Source: Candidatus Gastranaerophilales bacterium (lineage in GTDB: Bacteria; Cyanobacteriota; Vampirovibrionia; Gastranaerophilales; Gastranaerophilaceae). From it: a DNA stretch of 64,000 bases. Within the stretch, counting starts at the first letter, position 1. Each line of letters starts with the position of its first letter. Under the pieces are notes generated by a model, which searched no databases, was not told the DNA's origin, and worked only from the letters and a program-made list of their open reading frames with translations. Position numbers and translations under genes: made by a program. The DNA lies in NCBI GenBank assembly GCA_944325545.1, contig CALVAM010000002.1:92669-156668 (forward strand). The letters are read 5' to 3'. Shown one piece after another: positions 24,431-33,643 of the stretch.

Positions 24431-26136
24431 ACTTTTTTTCCTTTAATTTTTTCTGCAATTTTCTTACATCTGATATTATCAAGTTCTTTTAAAACTTTTT
24501 CAACAGGCACTTCCCACGCTCCAGCAGTAGGAGTTTGAAAAGGTTTAATGCTTTTATACCACCCGATATCATCACCTTCAGTTTTAAACCAACGCCATTC
24601 AACAATTCTATTGAAAAGCCCAAAAGTCTTGATACCCAAAGCTCCTGCTAAATTCATGACCCCATTATCAGTGGTTACCATTAAATCCATACAATTCATA
24701 GCACAAGCTGTATCTTCCCAATTTTTGAAAGTTTTACCCAATCGTATAAGATTACAATCCTCAGGAATTCTATCCATTTGACGTGAAAGATCATCAACCT
24801 GAAAACTATAAACTTCTACATCAGGTAATTGCATAAGCGGATATAAATAGTTTAATGGGATATCTCTGTCAGTTTCCTTACTAGCTAGTGTTCCTTCATA
24901 AGCTATACCAATTTTAATTTTATCATTATCATTAATATGCCCTTTCTTATAAGCATTAACCTTAGTTTTAGGAACTTTTAAATATCCGCCGGCTTTTGGT
25001 ATAGAATCAAACTGTGTTCCGCAAACGATAGGTAAATCCATCATTGGAATGTAATAATCATAATTTATATTAGGAATTTGATCCTCCGTATAAATTTCAA
25101 CTCCTAATTTTGAATCCTTAAACAATTCAACCAAAGGTCTCTGAACAACAAGAGAAACTTCTTTACAAAGTTTTTTTAATTCATCCAAAAATCTAACAAA
25201 CATAATAGAATCACCAAAACCCTGTTCAAAATGAACTAAAATATGCTTATCCTGAATATTTAATTTCATATTCCATCTTTTTTTCTTGTTAGAGAAAATT
25301 TGAGGGAAAGAAACACCTTTTAAATCTTCTTTTTGGAATCTGTGTTGTAAAAATTTAAAACCTTCAGAAAAACGTTTGTGCCTTACTAAATAAGCTCCAT
25401 ATGCGTGCAAATCAGAATGTGTAGGATTTAAATACATAAGTTTTTGGTAGAATTCATCGGCTTTTTGAATTTCATCAAATTTTCCGTAAACGTATGCTAA
25501 ATTTTTTACTACAATTCTATTATTAGGAGCTAATTCATAAGCTTTTGTTAAGTATTCAATTTGTTTATCTTTAAATTTATCTTGGTAACAAGTAGAATAT
25601 AAATGCCCTAACATGTTATAAATTGAGAAATTATTTTTGTTTCTGATAAGAGCTTTTTCATAATATTCAATAGCTTTCTTGTTATCCTTAATATCAGTAT
25701 AAGTTAAATCTGCAAGATAAACATAAACATCTTCTTTGTCAGGTGAGATTTCTTCAAAACGTTTAAGAAATTTAATCGCTAAATCAGCATTTCCAATTGA
25801 TTTCATACACAAACCAATGTTTTTATAAATATTAATGGGAAATCCTGAAAACTTCATGATATCTCTGTATTGTTCAATTGCTTCAATGAATTTTTTTTCA
25901 TTTGACATTTTACGAGCATATTGCATAGCATAATTTATATATTGATTGACAACTCGATTTTTCTCAAATTGATCAAAAATGGTAGGAATAAGCTCTCTAT
26001 AAATTTGCAAACCTTTATCAAAATTATTATTCTTACAATAATAATCAGCCATAGCTTCATCTAAAGAAAGAATTAAATCTTTAGAATTATCCATGGGAAT
26101 TTCTTTTTTTATAACTAAACGTTTTGAAACTTGCAT
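24427..26136 (-). CDS. TPR-repeat protein with glycosyltransferase-like C-terminal domain
   Basis: The 569-residue protein has tetratricopeptide repeats over about residues 18-290. Its C-terminal domain (about 310-560) resembles the GT-B fold seen in many bacterial TPR proteins annotated as GT9/GT41-like. Supporting segments are KIGIAYEGTLASKETDRDIPL, IRLGKTFKNWEDTACAMNCMDLMVTTDNGVMNLAGALG (the nucleotide-sugar-binding region) and WRWFKTEGDDIGWYKSIKPF. The role could be protein or envelope glycosylation; the acceptor is unknown. The ATG at 26136 has AAGGATA upstream. It is divergent from the HTH-recA genes. Confidence 0.75.
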   Translation of the reverse strand: MQVSKRLVIKKEIPMDNSKDLILSLDEAMADYYCKNNNFDKGLQIYRELIPTIFDQFEKNRVVNQYINYAMQYARKMSNEKKFIEAIEQYRDIMKFSGFPINIYKNIGLCMKSIGNADLAIKFLKRFEEISPDKEDVYVYLADLTYTDIKDNKKAIEYYEKALIRNKNNFSIYNMLGHLYSTCYQDKFKDKQIEYLTKAYELAPNNRIVVKNLAYVYGKFDEIQKADEFYQKLMYLNPTHSDLHAYGAYLVRHKRFSEGFKFLQHRFQKEDLKGVSFPQIFSNKKKRWNMKLNIQDKHILVHFEQGFGDSIMFVRFLDELKKLCKEVSLVVQRPLVELFKDSKLGVEIYTEDQIPNINYDYYIPMMDLPIVCGTQFDSIPKAGGYLKVPKTKVNAYKKGHINDNDKIKIGIAYEGTLASKETDRDIPLNYLYPLMQLPDVEVYSFQVDDLSRQMDRIPEDCNLIRLGKTFKNWEDTACAMNCMDLMVTTDNGVMNLAGALGIKTFGLFNRIVEWRWFKTEGDDIGWYKSIKPFQTPTAGAWEVPVEKVLKELDNIRCKKIAEKIKGKKV

Positions 26137-26338
26137 AAAATATCCTTTATTAAAATTTAATAATAAAGGTATAATATCATATTTATATAATTAAAAAATG
26201 GACTATTTACACTAATTTTAAGAAATATTTTCAAAAAAAATTGTAAAGTGTTATTCAATTATTGTTACAATTAGTAGAAATAATTTTTTTTATTGATTAG
26301 AATATCTATTGGGAATAGAAAGAGGGGAACTTATCAAA

Positions 26339-26872
26339 ATGAACGCTAATCCGAATAAAGTACTTTTACCTAATGATGTTAGAAAACTTTTAAATATAGA
26401 TAATAAAGAAATAGTTGAACTATGTAAAAAAACATCTGTTGTTCCTAAAAAAGATAACAGAGGACAAATCTATTTTTCAATAGATGAAGTAAAAAAATTA
26501 AAAAATGCACAAACCTCAATAGTGGCAGAAATGACAGAGAAGAGAGAAGATAAGAATAGCGAAAGAAAGGCAACATTACCCGTTATGACAAAACCAAATT
26601 CACAAGTTGTAGTAAATGGTTTGTTAGAAACCCTCAACAAAATGGAAAATAATATAACAACTTCTATGACCAAGTTGATTGATGAAAAATTGGAAGGCAT
26701 GGATGATGTTGTATTAGAACTTGTAAGGTGCAAAACAGAAAATGAAAATTTAAAGAATAAAGTAAATGAATTAAATAAAGAAAATTTTAAATTGAAAAAT
26801 CTATTAAGCAGTTTTAAACCTTTAATGTGCGGATTTTATATAAAGAAAGAAGAAGATAATATAATTATTTAA
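26339..26872 (+). CDS. MerR-like HTH protein with C-terminal coiled coil
   Basis: A 177-residue protein. The N-terminal 55 residues look like a MerR-type or excisionase-type winged helix (LPNDVRKLLNI, then RGQIYFSIDEVKKLK). A polar linker follows, then a helical coiled coil (about 90-160, with heptad leucines and asparagines). The ATG at 26339 is preferred to a TTG at 26309 because AGAGGGGA lies about ten bases before it. It sits 20 bases upstream of recA and may be cotranscribed. It lacks the effector-binding half of true MerR regulators; a chromosome- or DNA-structuring role is possible. Confidence 0.65.
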   Translation: MNANPNKVLLPNDVRKLLNIDNKEIVELCKKTSVVPKKDNRGQIYFSIDEVKKLKNAQTSIVAEMTEKREDKNSERKATLPVMTKPNSQVVVNGLLETLNKMENNITTSMTKLIDEKLEGMDDVVLELVRCKTENENLKNKVNELNKENFKLKNLLSSFKPLMCGFYIKKEEDNIII

Positions 26873-26892
26873 CAGAATTTTAGGATAGAAGT

Positions 26893-27909
26893 ATGGCAAA
26901 AGAAGAATTAGCAACAAATATAAGCGAAGAAAGAAGTAAAGCACTAAAACTTGCAATAGATAAGATAGAAAAAGATTTTGGGAAAGGTGCAATAATGAAG
27001 CTTGGTGATAAGCCGGCAGTAAGTGTTGAAACTATCCCAACAGGGGCTTTGGCATTGGATGTAGCTCTTGGTGTAGGCGGAATACCACGCGGTCGTATTA
27101 TTGAAATTTATGGTCCTGAATCATCAGGAAAAACAACTTTAGCACAGCATATCGTAGCAGAATGCCAAAAACGTGGCGGAATTGCAGCTTTTGTTGATGC
27201 TGAACACGCACTTGATCCTGAATATGCAAGAAATCTTGGTGTAAATGTTGATGAATTATTGATTTCACAACCTGATACAGGTGAACAGGCTCTTGATATT
27301 ACGGAAGAACTTGTTCGCTCAGGTGCTGTGGATGTTATTGTTGTGGACTCAGTCGCTGCTCTTGTTCCAAAAGCTGAAATAGAAGGTTCTATGGAAGATC
27401 AGCAAATGGGATTGCAAGCAAGATTAATGTCTAAGGCTCTAAGAAAGTTAACAGGTATTATTGGCAAAACTAATACTACAGTTATATTTATTAACCAATT
27501 AAGACAAAAAATTGGTGTTATGTACGGTAATCCTGAAACTACAACAGGTGGTAATGCCCTAAAATATTACGCATCTGTTCGTTTAGAGATTAAACGTGTT
27601 GAAGGTCTTAAAGGTGATGGAGAAGATATCGGTAACCACGTTAGAGTTAGAATTTTAAAGAATAAAGTTGCTCCTCCATTTAGAACTGCAGAATTTGATA
27701 TTATTTTTGGAAAAGGTATTTGTAAAATCGGAAATATTCTCGATGTAGCTGTTGATTTAGATATCGTCAAAAAAGCAGGTTCTTGGTTTAGCTTCAATGA
27801 TGATAAGTTGGGTCAAGGCAGAGATAAAGCAAAAGAATTTTTAGCTGCTAATCCTGATATTCTTAATCAGGTAGAAACTCTTGTGAGAGAAAAATTGGCA
27901 GCAAATTAG
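26893..27909 (+). CDS. recA: Recombinase RecA
   Basis: This 338-residue recombinase forms filaments on single-stranded DNA and promotes strand exchange and the SOS response. The N-terminal polymerisation motif is followed by Walker [10 protein letters not shown] (about 76-84), the DNA-binding loops (including [20 protein letters not shown] and [20 protein letters not shown]), and the Walker B-region [14 protein letters not shown]. The C-terminal tail is short and less acidic than in E. coli. No LexA-type operator is recognisable upstream. The HTH/coiled-coil gene precedes it by 20 bases. Confidence 0.98.
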   Translation: MAKEELATNISEERSKALKLAIDKIEKDFGKGAIMKLGDKPAVSVETIPTGALALDVALGVGGIPRGRIIEIYGPESSGKTTLAQHIVAECQKRGGIAAFVDAEHALDPEYARNLGVNVDELLISQPDTGEQALDITEELVRSGAVDVIVVDSVAALVPKAEIEGSMEDQQMGLQARLMSKALRKLTGIIGKTNTTVIFINQLRQKIGVMYGNPETTTGGNALKYYASVRLEIKRVEGLKGDGEDIGNHVRVRILKNKVAPPFRTAEFDIIFGKGICKIGNILDVAVDLDIVKKAGSWFSFNDDKLGQGRDKAKEFLAANPDILNQVETLVREKLAAN

Positions 27910-27953
27910 TTACCATCCCCAAACCCCTATATTTATTGGGTTTATAGATTTGC

Positions 27954-27982
27954 TTGACAAACTATTTTAGGTGTGGTATAAA
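27954..27982 (+). promoter_or_regulatory. Consensus sigma-70 promoter between recA and dnaN
   Basis: TTGACA (27954-27959), a 17-base spacer, then TATAAA (27977-27982), with a TGG extended -10. This is the best -35/-10 match I noticed in the window. Transcription would start near 27989. Confidence 0.8.
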
Positions 27983-28008
27983 ATTAGTGGGGTAAATGTA
28001 TATTTTTG

Positions 28009-28041
28009 AGTCTTGCACATTCTGCAAGACTTTCCTTTTTT
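28009..28041 (+). terminator. Hairpin with T-run, about 50 bases downstream of the promoter
   Basis: AGTCTTGCA (28009-28017), a 5-base loop and TGCAAGACT (28023-28031) form a perfect 9-bp stem, followed by TTCCTTTTTT. It would end a very short transcript or act as a dnaN attenuator. Confidence 0.8.
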
Positions 28042-28125
28042 GTAATAATAATTTAATCTTTTGTTTACTTGTTATTTTATTTGTATTAAAATAACCTTGC
28101 TAAGAGATATTAAGGGGTGTATTAA

Positions 28126-29247
28126 ATGAAATTTGTTGCAAATAAAGATGATTTGTTAAATGGAATTAAGATAGTTGAAAGAGCTACGGTTGTTAAAGGA
28201 TTACAGCCGGTTTTAGCTAATGTTTTAATTGAAACTGTAAGTGATAATCAAATAAAGCTTACTGCGACAGATTTTGATTTATCAATTATAACGCTGATTA
28301 GTGCTAATATTCAAGAAGAAGGAAAGATTACATTACCGGCTAAGAAGTTAAGTGAAATTTTATCAAGGCTAAATGATGAACTGGTGAATTTTGAAATAAA
28401 TTCATCAACTGCAACAATAACTTGTAAAAACTCAAAGTTTGATATAATAGGGATTTCTGCAAATGAATTTCCGCAAATAGAAGAAAATATTGCAGAAACT
28501 GATTGTATGGAAATAGAAACAAAGCCTTTTATTAAAGCAATAAGAGAAGTAGTTTCAGCTGCTGCAGGATATGAAACAAACAATTTATTATCAGGAGTTG
28601 TTTGTGAAGTTAATAAAAATATCTTAGAAATGGCTGCTACTGATGGTAACAGACTTGCAAGAGTAAGAGAGGTTGTTAAAAATACTTCTTCTGATGCTGA
28701 AAAACCTTTTGAAATGTTGATTTCATCAAAAGTTTTATCTGAATTATCAAAAATTTCATTGCTTGTTGAGGCAGATAATATAAGAATTTGTAAGGAAATG
28801 AAAAAAATAGTTATCACAATTGATAAAACTAAAATTGTTACTCGTTTAATGTTAGGTCAATTCCCTAAATATAACCAATTAATTCCACAATCTTTCCCTA
28901 AAGAAGCTAAAGTTAATAAAAATAACTTAATTTCAGCTTTAGAAAGAGTTGCGGTTATGGTTAATGAAAAAAATAGTATAGTTAAATTTGAATTTATTGA
29001 TAATACTTTAAAATTATCAGGAGACACTCCAGATGCAGGTAATTCTCAAGACGAAATCGATATTAACTATATGGGAGAACCTTTAGCTATTGCTTTTAAT
29101 TATAAATTTATTTTAGAATTTCTTAAAATAGCTGAATCTGAAGAAATTAGTGTTAAGTTAAATTCTCCATTATCTGCAACAGTGTTTGCACCGATTTCTG
29201 ATGAGGATTATATTTATCTGGTAATGCCGGTACAACTTAGAAATTAA
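28126..29247 (+). CDS. dnaN: DNA polymerase III sliding clamp (beta subunit)
   Basis: This 373-residue clamp encircles DNA and tethers the replicative polymerase. Three structurally similar domains follow each other (about 1-118, 125-245, 250-373). Recognisable segments are the N-terminal MKFVANKDDLLNGI, TATDFDLSI, AATDGNRLARV and the C-terminal YIYLVMPVQLRN, which ends in the usual family pattern. dnaA is not nearby and no DnaA-box cluster is evident, so this does not mark an origin. Upstream is the recA-dnaN promoter/hairpin, and a second promoter-like TTTACT/TAAAAT pair lies at about 28064-28093. Confidence 0.95.
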   Translation: MKFVANKDDLLNGIKIVERATVVKGLQPVLANVLIETVSDNQIKLTATDFDLSIITLISANIQEEGKITLPAKKLSEILSRLNDELVNFEINSSTATITCKNSKFDIIGISANEFPQIEENIAETDCMEIETKPFIKAIREVVSAAAGYETNNLLSGVVCEVNKNILEMAATDGNRLARVREVVKNTSSDAEKPFEMLISSKVLSELSKISLLVEADNIRICKEMKKIVITIDKTKIVTRLMLGQFPKYNQLIPQSFPKEAKVNKNNLISALERVAVMVNEKNSIVKFEFIDNTLKLSGDTPDAGNSQDEIDINYMGEPLAIAFNYKFILEFLKIAESEEISVKLNSPLSATVFAPISDEDYIYLVMPVQLRN

Positions 29248-29286
29248 TTGATGTGGAGTGTAATGTTATAGAAAATAATAAGATGT

Positions 29287-29318
29287 AAAAAAGCTGAGAT
29301 TTAATCTCAGCTTTTTTA
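29287..29318. terminator. Bidirectional terminator between dnaN and the GGDEF gene
   Basis: AAGCTGAGAT and ATCTCAGCTT form a 10-bp stem around a TTA loop, with A-run and T-run flanks that serve both convergent genes. Confidence 0.9.
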
Positions 29319-29333
29319 TTTCTATGTTTTTAA

Positions 29334-30206
29334 TTACATTTCTAAATTCATTTGAGAGAATTGAATAATTTTATTTTTCCCTCTGTGTTTTGCGTTATAA
29401 AGTGCGTGTTCTGCATATCTGATTACAGTATTTGCATCTTCTTCAACGTCAGGCATGCAAGGATAGGTAGAAATTCCTCCGGAGATAGTTATTTTATGAG
29501 GTTCATCTTCTCCTTGAGGAATAAATTCCATTTTTTCAATTTCTCGTCTAAATCTTTCGCCGAATAAGAAAGCATTGTCTTCGGAAGTATTAGGTAATAC
29601 AAGTAAAAACTCTTCATCACCATATCTGGTTACAATATCTTCTTTTCTTGCCATTGCAGATAATTTGTTTGCTATATTTTTAAGTAGAATATCGCCCCAT
29701 TCATATCCGTACATATCATTTACAACTTTAAAGAAATCGATGTCGAAAAGAATACAAGATAATTTAGTACCGTATCTTTTTGAACGAGAAATTTCTTCTT
29801 CTAAACGTTCTTGAAGATATTTTCTATTATGCAATCCTGTTAAATCATCTGTTGCAGAAACTCTTTCTACTTTATCTTTTAATTCTTTTGTTTTTAATAA
29901 AGCTTTAACACGAACAATTAATTCATCAGTATTATTAAAATCTTTTATAAAATCATAACTTTCTGCTCTTACAGTTGCCTCTCTTTTTGTTTCACCTAAA
30001 AACAAAATAGGGCAAGGGAATTTATTTGTCATAAGTGCATCTTTGGCTAAGTCTATATTTTCAATAATCATTAAAGAAGGATTGATAACTGCATAATCCT
30101 TGATTTGATCAATAGAAACAACTCTGACATCAACTTCATCAATTTCCATAAGCTTAGCTTGTAATTCCGGCATTGGTTTTGTTGAATAAATAACAATATT
30201 GCTCAT
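29334..30206 (-). CDS. GGDEF domain protein with degenerate receiver-like N-terminus
   Basis: A 290-residue protein. Residues about 1-115 fold like a response-regulator receiver (alternating strands, LMIIENID in place of the acceptor strand) but the conserved phospho-acceptor context is not clear. Residues about 122-285 form a GGDEF domain with DDLTGLHNRKYL, FDIDFFKVVND and the signature RYGDEEF. The second glycine of GGDEF/GGEEF is aspartate, which may reduce cyclase activity. An inhibitory-site RxxD (RKED) lies five residues before the signature. It probably makes or senses cyclic di-GMP. It stands alone between two terminators. Confidence 0.85.
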   Translation of the reverse strand: MSNIVIYSTKPMPELQAKLMEIDEVDVRVVSIDQIKDYAVINPSLMIIENIDLAKDALMTNKFPCPILFLGETKREATVRAESYDFIKDFNNTDELIVRVKALLKTKELKDKVERVSATDDLTGLHNRKYLQERLEEEISRSKRYGTKLSCILFDIDFFKVVNDMYGYEWGDILLKNIANKLSAMARKEDIVTRYGDEEFLLVLPNTSEDNAFLFGERFRREIEKMEFIPQGEDEPHKITISGGISTYPCMPDVEEDANTVIRYAEHALYNAKHRGKNKIIQFSQMNLEM

Positions 30207-30277
30207 AAAAAATCCTCTTATTTAAAATTTTATTCTTATATTAAATATACACTAATTGTAACGTTTTGTAAATCCAT

Positions 30278-30316
30278 ATTAAAAAAGAAGCCGAAGTAAA
30301 AACTCCGACTTCTTTA
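30278..30316 (-). terminator. Terminator of the DegT aminotransferase gene
   Basis: Read on the minus strand, AAGAAGTCGGAGT, a T-rich loop and ACTTCGGCTTCTT form a stem with two imperfect pairs, then TTTTTT. Confidence 0.75.
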
Positions 30317-30332
30317 AAATATAATGTCAAAT

Positions 30333-31451
30333 TTATGCTAATGCTTTTGATTTTTCAATACAGTTAATCAAAGTAGAAGCAACTGTCTTTTGTTCTTCAA
30401 GAGTAAGTTCAGGGAACATAGGAAGTGAAATAACACATTCGGTATCTTTTTCAGTGTTAGGAAGCATTCCCTTAGTCCATCCAAGATGAGCATGAACTTT
30501 TTGTAAATGAAGAGGTACCGGATAATATAACATAGCACCGATTCCAGCTTCTTGAAGCATTTTATGGATATTATCACGATTAGGGATTTTCACTGTGTAT
30601 TGGTGGTAAACACAATAAGTATCAGCTAATTCGTGAGGAGTAACTATATCTTCACATCCTGCAAATAATTCATTATAAGTTTTAGCGTGTTCTCTTCTTA
30701 ATTTATTCCATTCATCAATATAGTTTAGTTTAACTCTTAAAATAGCAGCTTGAATTTCATCAAGACGAGAGTTTACACCGATTTCATCGTGGTAGTATCT
30801 AACAGCACCACCATGGTTTCTTAAAGCAATAATTCTATTTTTCAAGTTTTCACTATTAACTGTGATTAAACCTCCATCACCCATTCCACCTAGATTTTTA
30901 GTTGGATAGAAGCTGTAGCATCCTATATCTCCGAAAGTACCAACCATTTGTCCTTTATATTTAGCACCGATTGCTTGACAGCAGTCTTCAATTACGTATA
31001 AATTATGGCGTTTAGCGATATCCATAATTGCATCCATATCACAAGGTTGACCATATAAGTGAACAGGAATAATTGCCTTTGTTTTTGGTGTAATTCGTTC
31101 TTCTATTTTTTTAGGATCAATATTAAATGTATCTGCATCAATATCAGCAAATACCGGAGTAGCTCCAACAATTCCGATAGCTTCTGTAGTAGCTACAAAT
31201 GTGAAAGCTGTTGTGATAACTTCGTCCCCTTTTCCTATATCCAAAGCTCTTAAAGCCAAATGAAGAGCGTCTGTACCTGAGTTTAAAGCAACTGTATAGT
31301 TACATCCGATATATTTTGCGAGTTCTACTTCTAAAGCTTTGCAGTTTGGTCCTAAAATATAAGAACCTGAACGTAGTACTTCGCATACTGCTTTTTCAAT
31401 TTCATTTCCAATTTTTGCATATTGTCTTTTTGAATCCAAAATAGGTATCAT
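30333..31451 (-). CDS. DegT/DnrJ/EryC1/StrS family aminotransferase
   Basis: This 372-residue PLP enzyme transfers an amino group to a nucleotide-linked keto-sugar, as in making amino sugars for surface glycans. The PLP lysine is K185 in FYPTKNLGGMGDGG. Other family segments are NSGTDALHLALRAL (57-70), the EDCCQAIGA aspartate loop (about 155-163) and HLYGQPCDM. An AGGAGG just upstream supports the start. Neighbours are not sugar-nucleotide genes, so the exact sugar is unknown. Transcription ends at the hairpin near 30300. Confidence 0.92.
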   Translation of the reverse strand: MIPILDSKRQYAKIGNEIEKAVCEVLRSGSYILGPNCKALEVELAKYIGCNYTVALNSGTDALHLALRALDIGKGDEVITTAFTFVATTEAIGIVGATPVFADIDADTFNIDPKKIEERITPKTKAIIPVHLYGQPCDMDAIMDIAKRHNLYVIEDCCQAIGAKYKGQMVGTFGDIGCYSFYPTKNLGGMGDGGLITVNSENLKNRIIALRNHGGAVRYYHDEIGVNSRLDEIQAAILRVKLNYIDEWNKLRREHAKTYNELFAGCEDIVTPHELADTYCVYHQYTVKIPNRDNIHKMLQEAGIGAMLYYPVPLHLQKVHAHLGWTKGMLPNTEKDTECVISLPMFPELTLEEQKTVASTLINCIEKSKALA

Positions 31452-31533
31452 ATTAATCCTCCTTTATTATACTTCCTCTCTATAATTATAGTTTAGCACG
31501 GATTTTTGGAGTCTTTATATAATCTTGATAAGT

Positions 31534-32502
31534 TTAGTTAAGCGAAAGAATTATTGCAATAATTAATGCTATAGAAAAATAAATCATTAAATTTCTTGAT
31601 TGATAAATTCTAACCATAAAACTCGGAGAATTCATCATATTCTCCATAGGGAAATGATACCATTTTTTTTCTGGAATTGAACTTGAATCTGTAGAAAAAT
31701 CTATCATTGATTTATATAAATCTATTGCTAAAGGAATTGTTAGATATGATAAAAAGACTTGCCAATCTAAAATATCAAAAATGCATAATACAATAGGCGA
31801 AACGTAGGCTAATACAAGTAATATTTTCAAAACTATAAGGCTAGAAAGCTGAGAATCAAATGAATTTGCGATAGTTTTTTTACCTTCATTCAAATCAAAC
31901 TCAAAATCCATAACAGTATGACTGTATAAAAGAACTACTGTCATAAACATAGTAGGAATTGATAATATTAAACTATCAACAGAAAAAGTTTTCGTCATAA
32001 CATAAAAAACTCCGCCAAATAACGCAGGTCCGTAAGCTAAAGCAACTGCAAATTCCGAAAGTTTAATTTTTGACATGAAAGAATATAAAACACAAATAAT
32101 TCCACCAATAATGCCGAAATATAAAACGCCAATTCCGCATTTGAAGTAAAGGAAAAGTCCAATAAGTCCTGCTATAAATAAGTAAATAAATACTAAAAAT
32201 AACAATTCTTTTTTGCTTATCAAACCTGCAATTAAATATCTGCATTTTGTTTTTTGTGAATTTCTTAAGTATTCTTTTTTATCAAATCCAACTTGTTTGA
32301 TTAAAGATTTGTAATCAAAATAATCATCTAAAATGTTTGTAGCAAGATGAACTAATCCAATTCCGACTAGAGCTAAAATTCCATATCCGATATTTCCCGA
32401 ATGTAAGGCAGAATAAGTAAAAACAACTCCCCAAGACATAATTGTCATCGGAAGAGAAAATACTCTTGAGCAAATTAAAATTGAGCTAACTTTGTTTAAC
32501 AT
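31534..32502 (-). CDS. UbiA-family prenyltransferase
   Basis: This 322-residue integral membrane protein has about eight or nine helices. The first metal-diphosphate motif is NILDDYFDY (from residue 56), and the second is DFEFDLNEGKKT (around residue 200). These mark the UbiA superfamily, which attaches polyprenyl chains to aromatic acceptors (MenA, UbiA) or makes other prenylated lipids. MenA-type activity is plausible, but no menaquinone genes lie nearby. Its ATG is only six bases from an extended -10 (see promoter entry), and no Shine-Dalgarno is visible, so the mRNA may be leaderless. Confidence 0.85.
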   Translation of the reverse strand: MLNKVSSILICSRVFSLPMTIMSWGVVFTYSALHSGNIGYGILALVGIGLVHLATNILDDYFDYKSLIKQVGFDKKEYLRNSQKTKCRYLIAGLISKKELLFLVFIYLFIAGLIGLFLYFKCGIGVLYFGIIGGIICVLYSFMSKIKLSEFAVALAYGPALFGGVFYVMTKTFSVDSLILSIPTMFMTVVLLYSHTVMDFEFDLNEGKKTIANSFDSQLSSLIVLKILLVLAYVSPIVLCIFDILDWQVFLSYLTIPLAIDLYKSMIDFSTDSSSIPEKKWYHFPMENMMNSPSFMVRIYQSRNLMIYFSIALIIAIILSLN

Positions 32503-32508
32503 AGAGTT

Positions 32509-32517
32509 ATTATAACA
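32509..32517 (-). promoter_or_regulatory. Extended -10 promoter six bases before the UbiA start
   Basis: On the minus strand TGTTATAAT ends six bases before the ATG at 32502, the same spacing as for the HD gene at 7875. No ribosome site lies between. Confidence 0.55.
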
Positions 32518-32540
32518 TATAGCTAATTTTAATAAAATGT

Positions 32541-32756
32541 TTAGCTTACTAATCCTCCAAAAGCCATAACATCTTCGTATTCGGCTCCGGCCTCAAGCAT
32601 TTCTTCTGCTGTAAATCCAAAAAGTGTAATTGTATCAATAACTTCGTTTTTGTGTCCAATATTTTTTATGACAGATTCAAGAGCAGATTCTCTTGTCATG
32701 TATTGGAATTTGTTGTGAATACCTTGTTTAAGACTTCTTTTTTTAGCTTTTCCCAT
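32541..32756 (-). CDS. Small 71-residue hypothetical protein
   Basis: Unknown family. The basic start MGKAKKRSLKQGIHNKFQYM is followed by acidic helical sequence (TRESALESVIKNIG) and a short ITLFGFTAEEMLEAG stretch. Its start codon directly follows the ROK kinase stop with no gap, so it belongs to the nanE-ROK operon, and translation may be coupled. No metal-binding or catalytic motif is seen. It may be a small regulator or stabiliser; that is a guess. Confidence 0.6.
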   Translation of the reverse strand: MGKAKKRSLKQGIHNKFQYMTRESALESVIKNIGHKNEVIDTITLFGFTAEEMLEAGAEYEDVMAFGGLVS

Positions 32757-33635
32757 TTAAACACCTTCCTTTGCGAGTGCTAAAAGAGCTGCTCCAATCA
32801 TGCCGGAATAATTTCCAGCTGTAGCCAATCTTATCGAAGTTGGAGAAGTTACAATATCAGAATTAACTTCTTCTTCTATTTTTTTAACATCAACAAATTG
32901 AGCCATAGAACCTGATAAAACAACACAATCCGGATCAAAAAGATTTGCTAAACCTTTAATTCCAATCATTATATCTCTTTGCCAACGATTTAAAATTTCA
33001 ATCATTTTTTCATCGCCGTTTTTAACACCATCTATTACATCATAAGTTGTTACATTTTTATCATTCAAAGCTTCTTCTGCATCTAGTTTTAATGCAGTAC
33101 CTGAAGCGTAGATTTCAAAACAATCATAACTTCCGCAAGTACATTTTCTGCGTTTATCAGGATACATCTTAAAATGCATTTCTCCAGCGGCGCCTGATTT
33201 TCCCTTAAGGAGTTTATTATTGATAATAATTCCTCCTCCGACTCCTGTTCCAAGAGTCAACATAACAGAAACATCAGTCCCTCTTGATGCACCAATTTTG
33301 TATTCTGCCCAAGCTGCAGCGTTTGCATCGTTTTCAATAAATACTCGTTTAGTACTTAATTTTGGAAACTCTATTGTATAATATCCTTCAACTAAATTTC
33401 CTGTAGATCCAATAACAGCTGTGTTTTCATTATTAACAGCTCCGGCTGTTGCTATTGCAATTACATCTACTTCTTTTTCATATTTTTGAACTTGAGTTTT
33501 AAGAATATCTTTTATCCCATCAAGAGTTTTTGGAGTAGAAAATTTATCAATTTCTCCAACAATCTTACCTGTTTCATCAATTATAGTACTATAAATTTTA
33601 GTTCCGCCAATATCAAACGCTAATGCTTTTTTCAT
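32757..33635 (-). CDS. ROK-family sugar kinase (N-acetylmannosamine kinase or glucokinase type)
   Basis: This 292-residue ROK protein phosphorylates a hexose or amino sugar. The N-terminal phosphate motif DIGGTKIYST begins near residue 8, LGTGVGGGI is the second phosphate site, and the zinc motif CTCGSYDCFE is at about 164-173. The immediate upstream nanE (8 bases apart) suggests N-acetylmannosamine as substrate, as NanK in sialic-acid breakdown. Repressor-type ROK proteins carry an N-terminal HTH, which is absent here. Confidence 0.88.
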   Translation of the reverse strand: MKKALAFDIGGTKIYSTIIDETGKIVGEIDKFSTPKTLDGIKDILKTQVQKYEKEVDVIAIATAGAVNNENTAVIGSTGNLVEGYYTIEFPKLSTKRVFIENDANAAAWAEYKIGASRGTDVSVMLTLGTGVGGGIIINNKLLKGKSGAAGEMHFKMYPDKRRKCTCGSYDCFEIYASGTALKLDAEEALNDKNVTTYDVIDGVKNGDEKMIEILNRWQRDIMIGIKGLANLFDPDCVVLSGSMAQFVDVKKIEEEVNSDIVTSPTSIRLATAGNYSGMIGAALLALAKEGV

Positions 33636-33643
33636 AAAATAAA

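Noticed and set aside
27910..28125. Replication origin beside dnaN
   Set aside because: There is no dnaA, no cluster of DnaA-box 9-mers and no strand switch at this spot; recA, not dnaA, is upstream.
28311..28817. 168-codon minus-strand ORF opposite dnaN
   Set aside because: It is the antisense shadow of dnaN, with no start signals and a composition mirroring the clamp's codons.
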